From CAZEFK01 sp964511405 (lineage in GTDB: Bacteria; Pseudomonadota; Alphaproteobacteria; Elsterales; Elsteraceae), in NCBI GenBank assembly GCA_964511405.1, contig CAZEFK010000126.1, positions 1 through 21,485 on the forward strand: 21,485 nt of DNA, given 5' to 3'. Shown one piece after another: positions 1 to 6,036 of the stretch. A program made the position numbers and the translations under genes. Numbering within the stretch: the first letter of the stretch is position 1; each line of letters begins with the position of its first letter. Below the pieces are notes generated by a model. The model had not been told where the DNA came from. It was given only the letters and a program-made list of their open reading frames with translations, and did no database searches.

Positions 1-2
1 CG

Positions 3-473
3 GGCGCCCGGTTCACCGTCGCCGCGCCGGCCGGCTGGCGGCTGGCCGGCGGCGCGGCCGCCACCCGTGCGCGCTATGTCGCCGCCGATGGCCAGCCGGT
101 GGACATCGCAATCGATGACGGCGCCCATCGCGCGGCGGCGACGAGCCTGGCCCCGCTGCCGCTGCCGCCGGCCGACGCCCCGCAGTCGCGCGTGGCGGCG
201 CGCCTGGGCGGCCAACCGGTCGAGGCGGTGGCGACCGTCGACCGTGAGACCGGCGGCGGCCGGCTGGTCTGGCAACTGTACTGGGCGGCCGGGCAAGTCA
301 CCGCCAACCGCTGGACGGCCAAGCTGCGCCTGCTCGCGGCCGAGCTGACCGGCGGCACCCCGGCCCGTGCCGACCTGTTGCTGGCCACGCCGCTGGAGCC
401 CACGACCGAGGCGGCGACGTCCCGCCTGGCCGGTCTGCTTGCGGCCCTGTCCACCCCGAGTGCAAAGGACTGA
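3..473 (+). CDS. epsI: EpsI-type exosortase-associated protein, C-terminal part (5' end outside window)
   Basis: The frame is open from the left edge to a TGA at 471-473, so only about 156 C-terminal residues are visible. The visible part resembles the C-terminal half of EpsI (DUF3485), which in XrtA loci is a separate protein or is fused to the exosortase. It shows a GW near the start (PAGWRLAG), a segment ending RYVAADGQPVDIAI, and a WQLYWAAGQVTANRWTAKL segment that matches the W-x-x-YW...V-T...R-x-K-L signature of the family. EpsI acts in the envelope with exosortase, in exopolysaccharide or PEP-CTERM export; its biochemical role is not settled. The amidotransferase starts 3 bases downstream, so the two are co-transcribed. 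Whether this is a free EpsI or the tail of an exosortase-EpsI fusion cannot be decided here. Identification rests on pattern and context, and the family is weakly conserved. Confidence 0.75.
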   Translation, partial: GARFTVAAPAGWRLAGGAAATRARYVAADGQPVDIAIDDGAHRAAATSLAPLPLPPADAPQSRVAARLGGQPVEAVATVDRETGGGRLVWQLYWAAGQVTANRWTAKLRLLAAELTGGTPARADLLLATPLEPTTEAATSRLAGLLAALSTPSAKD

Positions 474-476
474 CCC

Positions 477-2372
477 ATGTGTGGCCTGGCCGGACTGTTC
501 GACACCACCGACCGGCGCCCGCTGGACGGCGCGCTGGCGCGGCGCATGACCTCGGCGCTCGCCCATCGCGGTCCCGACGGCGACGGCTTCCATGAGGAGC
601 CGGGGGTGATCCTGGGCCACCGGCGCCTGGCGATCATCGACCTCAGCACCGGCGATCAGCCCATGTACAACGAAGACGGCCGGGTCGCCCTGGTGTTCAA
701 CGGCGAGATCTTCAACTATCGCGCCCTGACCCGGGAGCTGGCCGCGCTCGGCCATGTGTTCCGCACCCGGTCGGACACCGAGGTGATCGTCCACGCCTGG
801 GAGCAGTGGGGACCGGCCTGCGCCGCCCGCCTGCGCGGCCAGTTCGCGCTGGCGCTGTACGACGCGCGCGACGAGACCCTGTTCCTGGCGCGCGATCCGG
901 TCGGCGAGAAGCCGATGTACTACGCCCTGTTGCCCGACGGCGTGCTGCTGTTCGGCTCGGAGCTCAAGGCGCTGACCCGGCACCCGGACCTCGACCGCGC
1001 GCTCGATCCCCGCGCCGTCGAGGACTTCCTGGCCTTCGGCTACATCCCCGATCCCAAGTCGATCTATCGCCGGGTCGCCAAGCTGCCGGCCGGCCATGGC
1101 CTGGTGGTGCGGCGCGGGCGGCCGCTACCCGACCCCAGGCCGTACTGGGACCTAGGGGCCGTGACGCCGCAGTCGATCACGCCCATGGACGCCGAGGCCG
1201 AGCTGATCCACCGGCTGCGCGAAGCCGTCGAGATGCGGCTGATGGCCGACGTGCCGCTCGGCGCCTTCCTGTCGGGCGGCGTCGACAGCTCCGGCGTGGT
1301 CGCGGTCATGGCCGGCCAAGTGCCTGATCCGGTGCGCACCTTCAGCATCGGCTTCGCCGCGCGCGAGTTCGACGAGTCGGCCTATGCCCGCACCATCGCC
1401 GACCGCTACGCCACCCGGCACCATGCCCGCCGCGTCGATCCCGACGACCTCGACCCGATCCAGCGCCTCGCCGGCATGTTCGACGAGCCCTTCGGCGACA
1501 GCTCGGCGCTGCCGACCTATGCGGTGGCGGCACTGGCCCGCGAGCATGTGACGGTCGCCCTGTCGGGGGACGGCGGCGACGAGATCTTCGCCGGCTACCG
1601 GCGCTATGCCTGGCATTGCCGCGAGGAGCGGCTGCGCGGGCGGCTGCCGGCCGGCCTGCGCCAGCCCCTGTTCGCCGCCTTGGCGCGCGGCTACCCGCCG
1701 CTCGGCTGGGCGCCGCGCTGGCTGCGCGCCCGCCACACCTTCCACGAGCTGAGCCTGGATGCCGCCGGCGGCTATTTCGAATCCGTCGCGCGCATCGGCG
1801 ACGAGCTGCGCCGGGACCTGCGCAGCCCGGAACTGGACCGCGCGCTGCAAGGCTACCGCGCCATCGACGTGGTGCGCGAGGCCATGGCCGCCGCCCCCTC
1901 GGACGATCCGCTGGCGGTTGCGCAATATGTCGACCTCAAGACCTGGCTGTCCGGCGACATCCTGGTCAAGGTCGACCGCACCAGCATGGCGCGCAGCCTG
2001 GAAGTCCGGGTGCCGCTGCTCGACCCGCCGCTGATCGAATGGGCCTGGACCCTGCCCGCCGCCCTCAAGCTCAAGGGCAGCCAGTCGAAGGTCCTGCTCA
2101 AGCGCGCGCTGGAGCCGCTGGTGCCCAACGAGATCCTGTACCGGCCCAAGCAGGGCTTCTCGATCCCGCTGGCGCGCTGGTTCCGCGGACCCCTGCGCGA
2201 TGTCCTGCGCGCCGCCCTCACCGGCCCCCGGCTGGCCGCCACCGGCCTGTTCCGGCGCGAGACGGTGACCCGCCTGCTCGACGACCACCAGTCCGGCCGC
2301 CAGGACCATTCGGCCCCGCTGTGGCTGCTGTGGATGTTCGACGAGTTCCTGCGGCACGCGCAGCCGGCGTAG
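477..2372 (+). CDS. asnB: XrtA/PEP-CTERM-type amidotransferase (asparagine synthase B-like)
   Basis: This 631-residue protein is a class II glutamine amidotransferase of the asparagine synthase family. Residue 2 is the nucleophilic Cys (MCGLAGLFD), exposed after Met removal. The N-terminal glutaminase domain (about 2-200) has RGPD (31-34), FNGEIFN (74-80) and SDTEV (99-103). The synthetase domain (about 240-620) has the ATP pyrophosphatase loop SGGVDSS (266-272), SGDGGDE, and a RTSMARSLEVRVPLLD stretch. The family moves ammonia from glutamine to a carboxylate activated by ATP. In XrtA loci a dedicated subfamily (exosortase A-associated amidotransferase 1) is thought to amidate a polysaccharide precursor rather than make asparagine. 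Length, the LAFGYIPDPKSIY segment and the position after an EpsI gene fit that subfamily. The ATG at 477 is fixed by the Cys2 requirement and has AAAGGA about 7 bases upstream. A housekeeping AsnB role cannot be excluded from sequence alone. Confidence 0.93.
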   Translation: MCGLAGLFDTTDRRPLDGALARRMTSALAHRGPDGDGFHEEPGVILGHRRLAIIDLSTGDQPMYNEDGRVALVFNGEIFNYRALTRELAALGHVFRTRSDTEVIVHAWEQWGPACAARLRGQFALALYDARDETLFLARDPVGEKPMYYALLPDGVLLFGSELKALTRHPDLDRALDPRAVEDFLAFGYIPDPKSIYRRVAKLPAGHGLVVRRGRPLPDPRPYWDLGAVTPQSITPMDAEAELIHRLREAVEMRLMADVPLGAFLSGGVDSSGVVAVMAGQVPDPVRTFSIGFAAREFDESAYARTIADRYATRHHARRVDPDDLDPIQRLAGMFDEPFGDSSALPTYAVAALAREHVTVALSGDGGDEIFAGYRRYAWHCREERLRGRLPAGLRQPLFAALARGYPPLGWAPRWLRARHTFHELSLDAAGGYFESVARIGDELRRDLRSPELDRALQGYRAIDVVREAMAAAPSDDPLAVAQYVDLKTWLSGDILVKVDRTSMARSLEVRVPLLDPPLIEWAWTLPAALKLKGSQSKVLLKRALEPLVPNEILYRPKQGFSIPLARWFRGPLRDVLRAALTGPRLAATGLFRRETVTRLLDDHQSGRQDHSAPLWLLWMFDEFLRHAQPA

Positions 2373-2381
2373 GGCGCTGCG

Positions 2382-2415
2382 GATGGGGCTGAGCCGCTAG
2401 CCGGCCAGCCCCATC
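2382..2415. terminator. Hairpin between convergent genes, possible bidirectional terminator
   Basis: A perfect 10-base inverted repeat (GATGGGGCTG at 2382-2391, CAGCCCCATC at 2406-2415) with a 14-base loop starts 9 bases after the amidotransferase stop. It overlaps the last codons and stop of the convergent toxin gene. No T-run follows on either strand, so it is not a canonical intrinsic terminator. One arm is also coding sequence. Its placement between convergent stops is the main reason to list it. Confidence 0.35.
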
Positions 2416-2726
2416 ACGAAGGCGAGGGCGACGTCGAGCCGTGCCAAGTCCTGCGCACTCAAGCTGCCGACGCGCCCGCCGATCCGCTCACGCCGCACCG
2501 TCACGGGCTTGTCGGCCATCACCTGCGACCGCAGACGCAGCCCGTTCTCGGGTCCAGGCTCGATCGTCACCCGGAAGTCGGGCGCATCAGCCAGATCCGA
2601 TGTCATCTGGCACACCACCACCGACGCGTGGGCCTCGGGCAAGGCGTCGGTCTGCACGACGACAGCCGGCCGTGGCTTGCCATAGTCGCCGGAGGCCGCG
2701 ACGGTGACGACGTCACCGCGCCTCAT
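2397..2726 (-). CDS. mazF: PemK/MazF-family toxin (endoribonuclease)
   Basis: The protein has 109 residues. It opens MRRGDVVTVAASGDYGKPRP, the hallmark N-terminus of PemK/MazF toxins with the conserved loop G-x-x-G-K-x-R-P. A hydrophobic strand (AVVVQ) follows, and a SQVMADKPVTV segment carries the S-Q-x...D-K cluster of the family. Such toxins cut RNA at short single-stranded sites and are held inactive by a co-expressed antitoxin. The frame stays open further upstream, but the ATG at 2724-2726 gives the canonical N-terminus, so I chose it. The upstream antitoxin gene ends at 2713, giving a 14-base overlap typical of translationally coupled antitoxin-toxin pairs. The stop lies inside a hairpin facing the convergent amidotransferase gene. 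The length is normal and no active-site loss is evident. Confidence 0.9.
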   Translation of the reverse strand: MRRGDVVTVAASGDYGKPRPAVVVQTDALPEAHASVVVCQMTSDLADAPDFRVTIEPGPENGLRLRSQVMADKPVTVRRERIGGRVGSLSAQDLARLDVALAFVMGLAG

Positions 2727-2919
2727 CGAATTCGCCGACGTCCTCGATCCACCGGATCGCCTCGCTTTCATGGGCCGGATCGAGACGCGCGACCTGCTCG
2801 GCAACGCGTCGGCGCACCATGTCGGAGCGGGCATCCGGCACCACGAGACGGATTTCCCGGAGGCCAAGGGACCGCCGCCGCTGCCGCATCGCCTTCATCC
2901 TCTCGGCCGGCTCGGCCAT
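2713..2919 (-). CDS. MazE-like antitoxin (DUF3018 type)
   Basis: This 68-residue basic protein directly precedes and overlaps the MazF-type toxin gene. It has the layout of the DUF3018 antitoxin family: an arginine-rich start (MKAMRQRRRSLGLREIRL), a V-P-D-A-R motif where relatives have W-V-P-D-T-R, and an acidic C-terminus that probably wraps the toxin. The family neutralises PemK/MazF-like toxins and normally binds its own promoter. Two starts are possible: ATG at 2926-2928 (71 residues) or ATG at 2917-2919. I prefer the second because GAGGG lies 9 bases before it but directly abuts the first, and because relatives begin close to this point. Two copies of a perfect 12-base palindrome sit just upstream (2934-2961) and fit autoregulation. 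Confidence 0.82.
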   Translation of the reverse strand: MAEPAERMKAMRQRRRSLGLREIRLVVPDARSDMVRRRVAEQVARLDPAHESEAIRWIEDVGEFDEAR

Positions 2920-2933
2920 CTCGATCATCCCTC

Positions 2934-2961
2934 GTAACGCGTTACAAACGTAACGCGTTAC
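2934..2961. promoter_or_regulatory. Tandem palindromic operator upstream of the toxin-antitoxin genes
   Basis: The perfect palindrome GTAACGCGTTAC occurs twice, at 2934-2945 and 2950-2961, with centres 16 bases apart. It lies 5 bases upstream of the first possible ATG of the antitoxin (14 upstream of the preferred one). Paired palindromes at this place are the usual operator layout for autoregulated toxin-antitoxin operons. It could instead be the site of an unlinked regulator. No clear -35/-10 pair can be assigned, so the promoter itself is inferred. Confidence 0.65.
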
Positions 2962-3111
2962 AGTGGCCTCCGCAAGCCCAGCGCGCTGACGCCAATGGTG
3001 CCGCCGGCGGCCTGCAATCCGCGTGGTCTCGGACCTCGGCAGACAAGCAGCGCCGCTCGGCTGCGCAGTTCAATGGACTGTCAGCGGAACCCACCGGAAC
3101 CCAGGGCTTCC

Positions 3112-3187
3112 GAGTTACGGTGACACTGAGTTACGGTGACACTGCACATAATTTCCGGAGTTACGGTGACACTGCACATAATTTCCA
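3112..3187. repeat. Tandem 30-bp repeat, two full units and one partial, REP-like
   Basis: A 30-base unit starting GAGTTACGGTGACACTG and ending CATAATTTCC plus one base is present at 3128-3157 and 3158-3187, with 29 of 30 bases identical. A truncated 16-base copy lies directly upstream at 3112-3127. A related single copy, with one substitution and one missing base, occurs at 6037-6064. The copies at 3158 and 6037 both run into TTTCCAGCAGGAAA, a 5-base stem with an AGCA loop. Units of this general form (GGTGACAC...TTAATTTCC) recall REP/RAYT-associated intergenic repeats, but no RAYT gene is visible here, so that link is inference. There are no spacers, so it is not a CRISPR. Confidence 0.8.
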
Positions 3188-3321
3188 GCAGGAAAGCAAA
3201 GGATTGGCAGCGGCTCACGCCTGCTCGGCCGTCCCGGTCACGCCCCAGGTGTCGTTGAGCACATAACTCTCCGGGAACGGATCGTCCGGATCCAGCAGAT
3301 AGCTGTGGAACCCGGTGATCC
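3158..3321. repeat. Left copy of a ~165-bp direct repeat (REP-like unit plus racemase gene 3' end)
   Basis: Bases 3158-3321 align with 6037-6203 in the same orientation. The alignment runs through the REP-like unit, the AGCAGGAAAGCAAAGGAT spacer and the last 107 bases of a proline-racemase-family gene on the minus strand. In the 107 coding bases I count 9 mismatches (about 92% identity). The non-coding part has a 4-base and a 1-base length difference. Similarity stops abruptly at 3321/6203. Direct repeats of this size could recombine and delete the 2.9 kb between them. Confidence 0.85.
3215..3321 (-). pseudogene. 3' fragment of a second proline-racemase-family gene
   Basis: On the minus strand these bases encode the last 35 or so residues of a proline racemase family protein (ITGFHSYLLDPDDPFPES, then YVLNDTWGVTGTAEQA and TGA). 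They match the C-terminus of the intact gene at 6097-7140. Five of the nine base differences are silent and four change three residues (S for G, A for V, A for E). The copy therefore diverged partly under protein-level constraint and is not a fresh duplication. The rest of the gene, including the active site, is missing; the preceding sequence belongs to another gene in another frame. No product is expected. Confidence 0.85.
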
Positions 3322-3502
3322 TATCGCCTTCAGTCGTCGGTGGCAGAGGCGGTCCGTATAGCCGTCAGCCTGCAGCTTCTGCCGAAGCTGGCCCTCGGTC
3401 ACCGGCTTGTCGCCGGCGATGAAGACCGCGCCCTTGGTGTCTGCCGATGTCGCGGCCACGACGCCAGTTGCCGCCGCGATCAAGGAAGCCCCGGCGATTC
3501 AT
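3322..3502 (-). pseudogene. N-terminal remnant of a small exported PepSY-like protein
   Basis: The ATG at 3500-3502 has an AGGAG Shine-Dalgarno sequence 8 bases upstream, but its frame soon departs from the sensible protein. In the shifted frame the translation reads IAGASLIAAATGVVAATSAD, a signal peptide, followed by a segment with PVTEGQLRQKLQADGYTD. This resembles small periplasmic proteins with a PepSY-like fold. Restoring one base just after the start codon would give MKIAGASLIAA, a normal export signal, so a one-base loss is likely. At 3322/3321 the reading frame is cut and joined out of frame to a racemase gene tail. The gene is thus doubly broken. The PepSY assignment is tentative because only about 50 residues remain. 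Confidence 0.65.
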
Positions 3503-3513
3503 GAAGCATTCTC

Positions 3514-3537
3514 CTGATGCAAAGAGTACTGCATCAG
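3514..3537. promoter_or_regulatory. Inverted repeat overlapping the ribosome site of the broken PepSY-like gene
   Basis: CTGATGCA (3514-3521) and TGCATCAG (3530-3537) form a perfect 8-base inverted repeat around an 8-base spacer. On the minus strand the second arm runs into the AGGAG Shine-Dalgarno sequence of the start at 3502. The site could be an operator or an RNA hairpin affecting translation. The gene it served is broken, so it may be a relic. Confidence 0.45.
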
Positions 3538-3817
3538 GTCGTAAGTGCCCGACCGGCGGCGCGCCTGTGCCTGGAGGAGACGCGGAGCGGCCGACAGGAC
3601 CATCGTCGTGCTGGGAGATGTCGGTGCGAACCGACCCGGGGGCGTCGATGTTCTGATCGTGAGGCCCATGGTCGCCAGGTTCGAACGGCCGCTGCCGCGG
3701 CGTCTGCCGGCCAGCATCGCGACCGCCGGTCTGCCCGCAGCCGGAGCGTCCTGCGGCTCCCGTCGGGCCGATCGGCAAGCCCTGACCCGTGCCATGTCGA
3801 AGGGAAGGAATTCAGCA
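3538..3817. other. Intergenic stretch without recognised gene
   Basis: About 280 bases separate the broken minus-strand gene from the DUF1259 gene. Frames are open on both strands here, as expected in such GC-rich DNA, but their translations are arginine-rich and low in hydrophobic residues and match nothing I recognise. Promoters for the divergent genes must lie here; I cannot place a convincing -35/-10 pair. It may hold decayed coding sequence. Confidence 0.4.
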
Positions 3818-4720
3818 ATGTCGCGACGGATCGCCCTTGCCGCTCTTGTGGCCACCGCCGCCCTGGCGGGGCCGATCCTGGCCGCCGACCGCGATTGGAA
3901 ACCGGTCGGCACGGCCCTGGGCAAGGCGGGTACCGTGCAATCCGGCGGTGTCTACCGCGTCGGCTTGCCCCGGACCGATCTCAAGGTCTCGCTCGACGGG
4001 GTGGAGCTGAAGCCGGGCTTCGCGCTCGGCGGCTGGGTCGCGTTCGCCCCGATGGGCGATCAGGCGATGGTCATGGGCGACCTCGTGCTGACCCAGGACG
4101 AGGCTGGGCCGGTGATGAAGGCGCTCACCGCCGGCGGGATCGAGATCACGGCCCTCCACAACCACCTGCTGCGGGCCGAGCCGATGACGCTCTACATGCA
4201 CGTCTTCGGGCACGGCGATCCGGCCGTCCTAGCCGCAGCGCTCCATGCCGGCCTGGTCGCGAGCAAGACGCCGCTGGACGGGGCGGGACCCGCCGGATCG
4301 GCACCGCCGGCCGCGGCTCAGCCGATCGCGTTCGACACGGCCGCCGTCGACGCCGCGATGGGGTACAAGGGGCGAGCCAATGGCGGCGTCTACCAGTTCA
4401 GCATTCCCCGGGCCAAGCCGATCACCGACGGCGGCATGGAGGTTCCGGACGCCATGGGCACAGCGATCGCGATCAACTTCCAGCCGACCGGGGCCGGCAA
4501 GGCGGCGATCACCGGCGATTTCGTGCTGACCGCAAGCGAGGTGGGCCCCGTCCGCAGGGCGATGCAGGACGGCGGCATCGAGATGACCGCGCTCCACAGC
4601 CACATGCTCGACGAGGAGCCGCGCGTGTTCTTCATGCATTTCTGGGCGAACGACGATGCGCAGAAGCTGGCGCGGGGGCTGCGCGCCGCACTCGACAAGA
4701 CCGCCGTCAGGAAAAACTGA
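3818..4720 (+). CDS. Exported protein with two DUF1259 (LppY/LpqO-like) domains
   Basis: This 300-residue protein starts at the ATG at 3818, which has AAGGAA 8 bases upstream. A longer frame exists but would bury the signal peptide MSRRIALAALVATAALAGPILAA (about 1-23). Two related domains follow, at about 28-148 and 170-298, joined by an Ala/Pro/Gly-rich linker (about 152-168). Each domain carries the DUF1259 signature: ITALHNHLLRAEPMTLYMHVF at about 110-130 and MTALHSHMLDEEPRVFFMHFW at about 256-276. The TALH-x-H histidines could bind a metal, but that is inference. The function of the family is unknown. The likely location is periplasmic, since no lipobox Cys follows the signal. A beta-propeller gene follows on the same strand after 98 bases. 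Both lie between the direct repeats at 3158-3321 and 6037-6203, so they may have arrived together. Confidence 0.88.
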   Translation: MSRRIALAALVATAALAGPILAADRDWKPVGTALGKAGTVQSGGVYRVGLPRTDLKVSLDGVELKPGFALGGWVAFAPMGDQAMVMGDLVLTQDEAGPVMKALTAGGIEITALHNHLLRAEPMTLYMHVFGHGDPAVLAAALHAGLVASKTPLDGAGPAGSAPPAAAQPIAFDTAAVDAAMGYKGRANGGVYQFSIPRAKPITDGGMEVPDAMGTAIAINFQPTGAGKAAITGDFVLTASEVGPVRRAMQDGGIEMTALHSHMLDEEPRVFFMHFWANDDAQKLARGLRAALDKTAVRKN

Positions 4721-4818
4721 TAACGCTGCACGGAATACCCGAGCCGATCGGGACCATGTCCGGACGGCAAGCCATCGTTCGCCCGTTGGGGAACGGCTGA
4801 CGACGGAGGCACCACCCC

Positions 4819-5811
4819 ATGAAGCATTGCGCAACACTGCTCGCGGGCCTCATCGCCGCGCTGGGCTCCACCGCCTGGGCCGCCGGCTCCGCGCCACTGG
4901 TGCTCGAAGCCAAAATTCCATTGGGCAGCGTCAAAGGCCGCATTGATCACCTGGCAATCGACGTCCATCGGCGGCGGCTGTTCGTAGCCGAGCTCGGAAA
5001 CAACAGCGTGGGCGTCGTCGACATCACCGCGCGCAAGGTCGTCCAGACCCTGGCCGGCCTGAGCGAGCCGCAAGGCGTCGGCTATGTGCCCTCGACCGAC
5101 ACGCTCTATGTCGCGGATGCGGGCGACGGTGCGGTCCATCTGTTCCGTGGCCCCGGACTGATGCCGGACGGACGCATCGAGCTGGGGAACGATGCCGACA
5201 ACATCCGTGTCAGCGGGCCATCCGATCGGGTTTTCATCGGCTACGGAACAGGGGCCATCGCCGTCATCGATCCGACGAGCCGCACCCGGATCGCCACCAT
5301 CCCGCTGCCGGCGCACCCGGAAGGCTTCCAGCTCGATGGGGCGGCAGCCAGGGCCTTCGTCGATCTGCCGGGCGCTCGGCAAATTGCGACCGTCGACATC
5401 GGGTCGGTCAAGCAAACCGGCGCCGCGTCGACGGGGCCGTTGCGGTCGAACTTCCCGATGGCCATCGACGCCGACGCGCAACGCGTGCTGGCCGTGTTCC
5501 GAGAGCCGCCGACATTGATGGTCCTCGGGGCGCAGGATGGAAAGGTCGGCGCGAGCGTGGGCACCTGTGCCGATGCCGACGATGTCTTCGTCGATCCCAA
5601 GCGGGCGCAGGTGTACGTCACCTGCGGCGAGGGCGTCATCGACATCTTCGCCCGGCGCCCCGGCGGGTATGAGCGCCTTGCGCGCGTCCCGACCGCGAGC
5701 GGAGCGCGCACGTCCCTGTTCGTGCCCGAATTCGACCGGCTGTTCGTGGGCGTGCGCGCCGGGCATGGCGAACCGGCGGCCGTCTGGGTGTTCCGCCCGG
5801 CATCGGGATAG
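4819..5811 (+). CDS. Exported YVTN/YncE-type beta-propeller protein
   Basis: The protein has 330 residues and an N-terminal signal peptide (MKHCATLLAGLIAALGSTAWA, cleavage after about residue 21). The rest is a chain of beta-propeller blades: RRLFVAELGNNSVGVVDI, DTLYVADAGDGAVHLF, DRVFIGYGTGAIAVIDP, AQVYVTCGEGVIDIF and DRLFVGVRAGHGEPAAVWVF. IDHLAIDVHRRRLFVAE near residue 45 is typical of YncE-like periplasmic propellers. There is no CxxCH heme motif and no obvious catalytic residue, so a binding or scaffold role is likely but unproven. GGAGG lies about 9 bases before the ATG. The gene follows the DUF1259 gene on the same strand, probably in one transcript. A truncated gene of the same general class lies 120 bases downstream. 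Confidence 0.87.
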   Translation: MKHCATLLAGLIAALGSTAWAAGSAPLVLEAKIPLGSVKGRIDHLAIDVHRRRLFVAELGNNSVGVVDITARKVVQTLAGLSEPQGVGYVPSTDTLYVADAGDGAVHLFRGPGLMPDGRIELGNDADNIRVSGPSDRVFIGYGTGAIAVIDPTSRTRIATIPLPAHPEGFQLDGAAARAFVDLPGARQIATVDIGSVKQTGAASTGPLRSNFPMAIDADAQRVLAVFREPPTLMVLGAQDGKVGASVGTCADADDVFVDPKRAQVYVTCGEGVIDIFARRPGGYERLARVPTASGARTSLFVPEFDRLFVGVRAGHGEPAAVWVFRPASG

Positions 5812-5841
5812 TCCGCGCCGGGGCCGACCGCGCGGTTGGTG

Positions 5842-5868
5842 CCCCAGGAAAATTGGGGGGCGCCCCAA
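5842..5868 (-). terminator. Hairpin with two alternative stems, possible minus-strand terminator
   Basis: TTGGGG (5853-5858) can pair with CCCCAA (5863-5868) around a GGCG loop. The TGGGG part of it can instead pair with CCCCA at 5842-5846, so the two stems exclude each other. Read on the minus strand, the GGGG/CCCC stem is followed by AATTTTCC, which resembles an intrinsic terminator for transcription coming from the racemase gene. It lies about 230 bases beyond that gene's stop, so the assignment is uncertain. Confidence 0.4.
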
Positions 5869-5931
5869 AAACGATGCTTTGCCGACATGGCTGCGGCGGC
5901 TGGAAGATGGCGACAGTGTTGGGAGGTCGCC

Positions 5932-6036
5932 ATGCCGTTCGAGGCCCTGGGCACCATCGACATTCCCGATTCCGGCAGATCCTACGACCACGGCGCGTTC
6001 GAACCGCGGACGCGGCGGGTCTTCATGGCGCATACC
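5932..6036 (+). pseudogene. Truncated N-terminus of a second YncE-like beta-propeller gene
   Basis: An ATG at 5932-5934 with GGGAGG 6 bases upstream opens a frame reading MPFEALGTIDIPDSG, then YDHGAFEPRTRRVFMAHTE. This is a plausible first blade of a cytosolic YncE/YVTN-type propeller (compare IDHLAIDVHRRRLFVAE in the intact neighbour). The similarity ends exactly where the REP-like repeat begins (6037), and a TGA follows at 6046-6048. The gene therefore keeps about 35 residues of an expected 300 or more. The good ribosome site suggests it was functional before truncation. It is not a copy of the 4819-5811 gene, because it lacks the signal peptide and its sequence differs. Confidence 0.7.

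Noticed and set aside
1152..2357. Long antisense open frame opposite the amidotransferase
   Set aside because: Composition is low-complexity Gln/Gly/Ala/Arg, and the plus-strand protein has all family motifs. It is a GC-rich shadow.
2727..2867. Longer N-terminus of the MazF-type toxin
   Set aside because: It would overlap most of the antitoxin gene in another frame, and the family begins at the MRRGDVV start.
3112..3187. Tandem 30-bp repeats as a CRISPR array
   Set aside because: Units are contiguous with no unique spacers, there are only two full copies, and no cas gene is present.
3545..3817. N-terminal extension of the DUF1259 protein to an upstream start
   Set aside because: The extension is Arg-rich and would bury a clear signal peptide; the ATG at 3818 has its own ribosome site.
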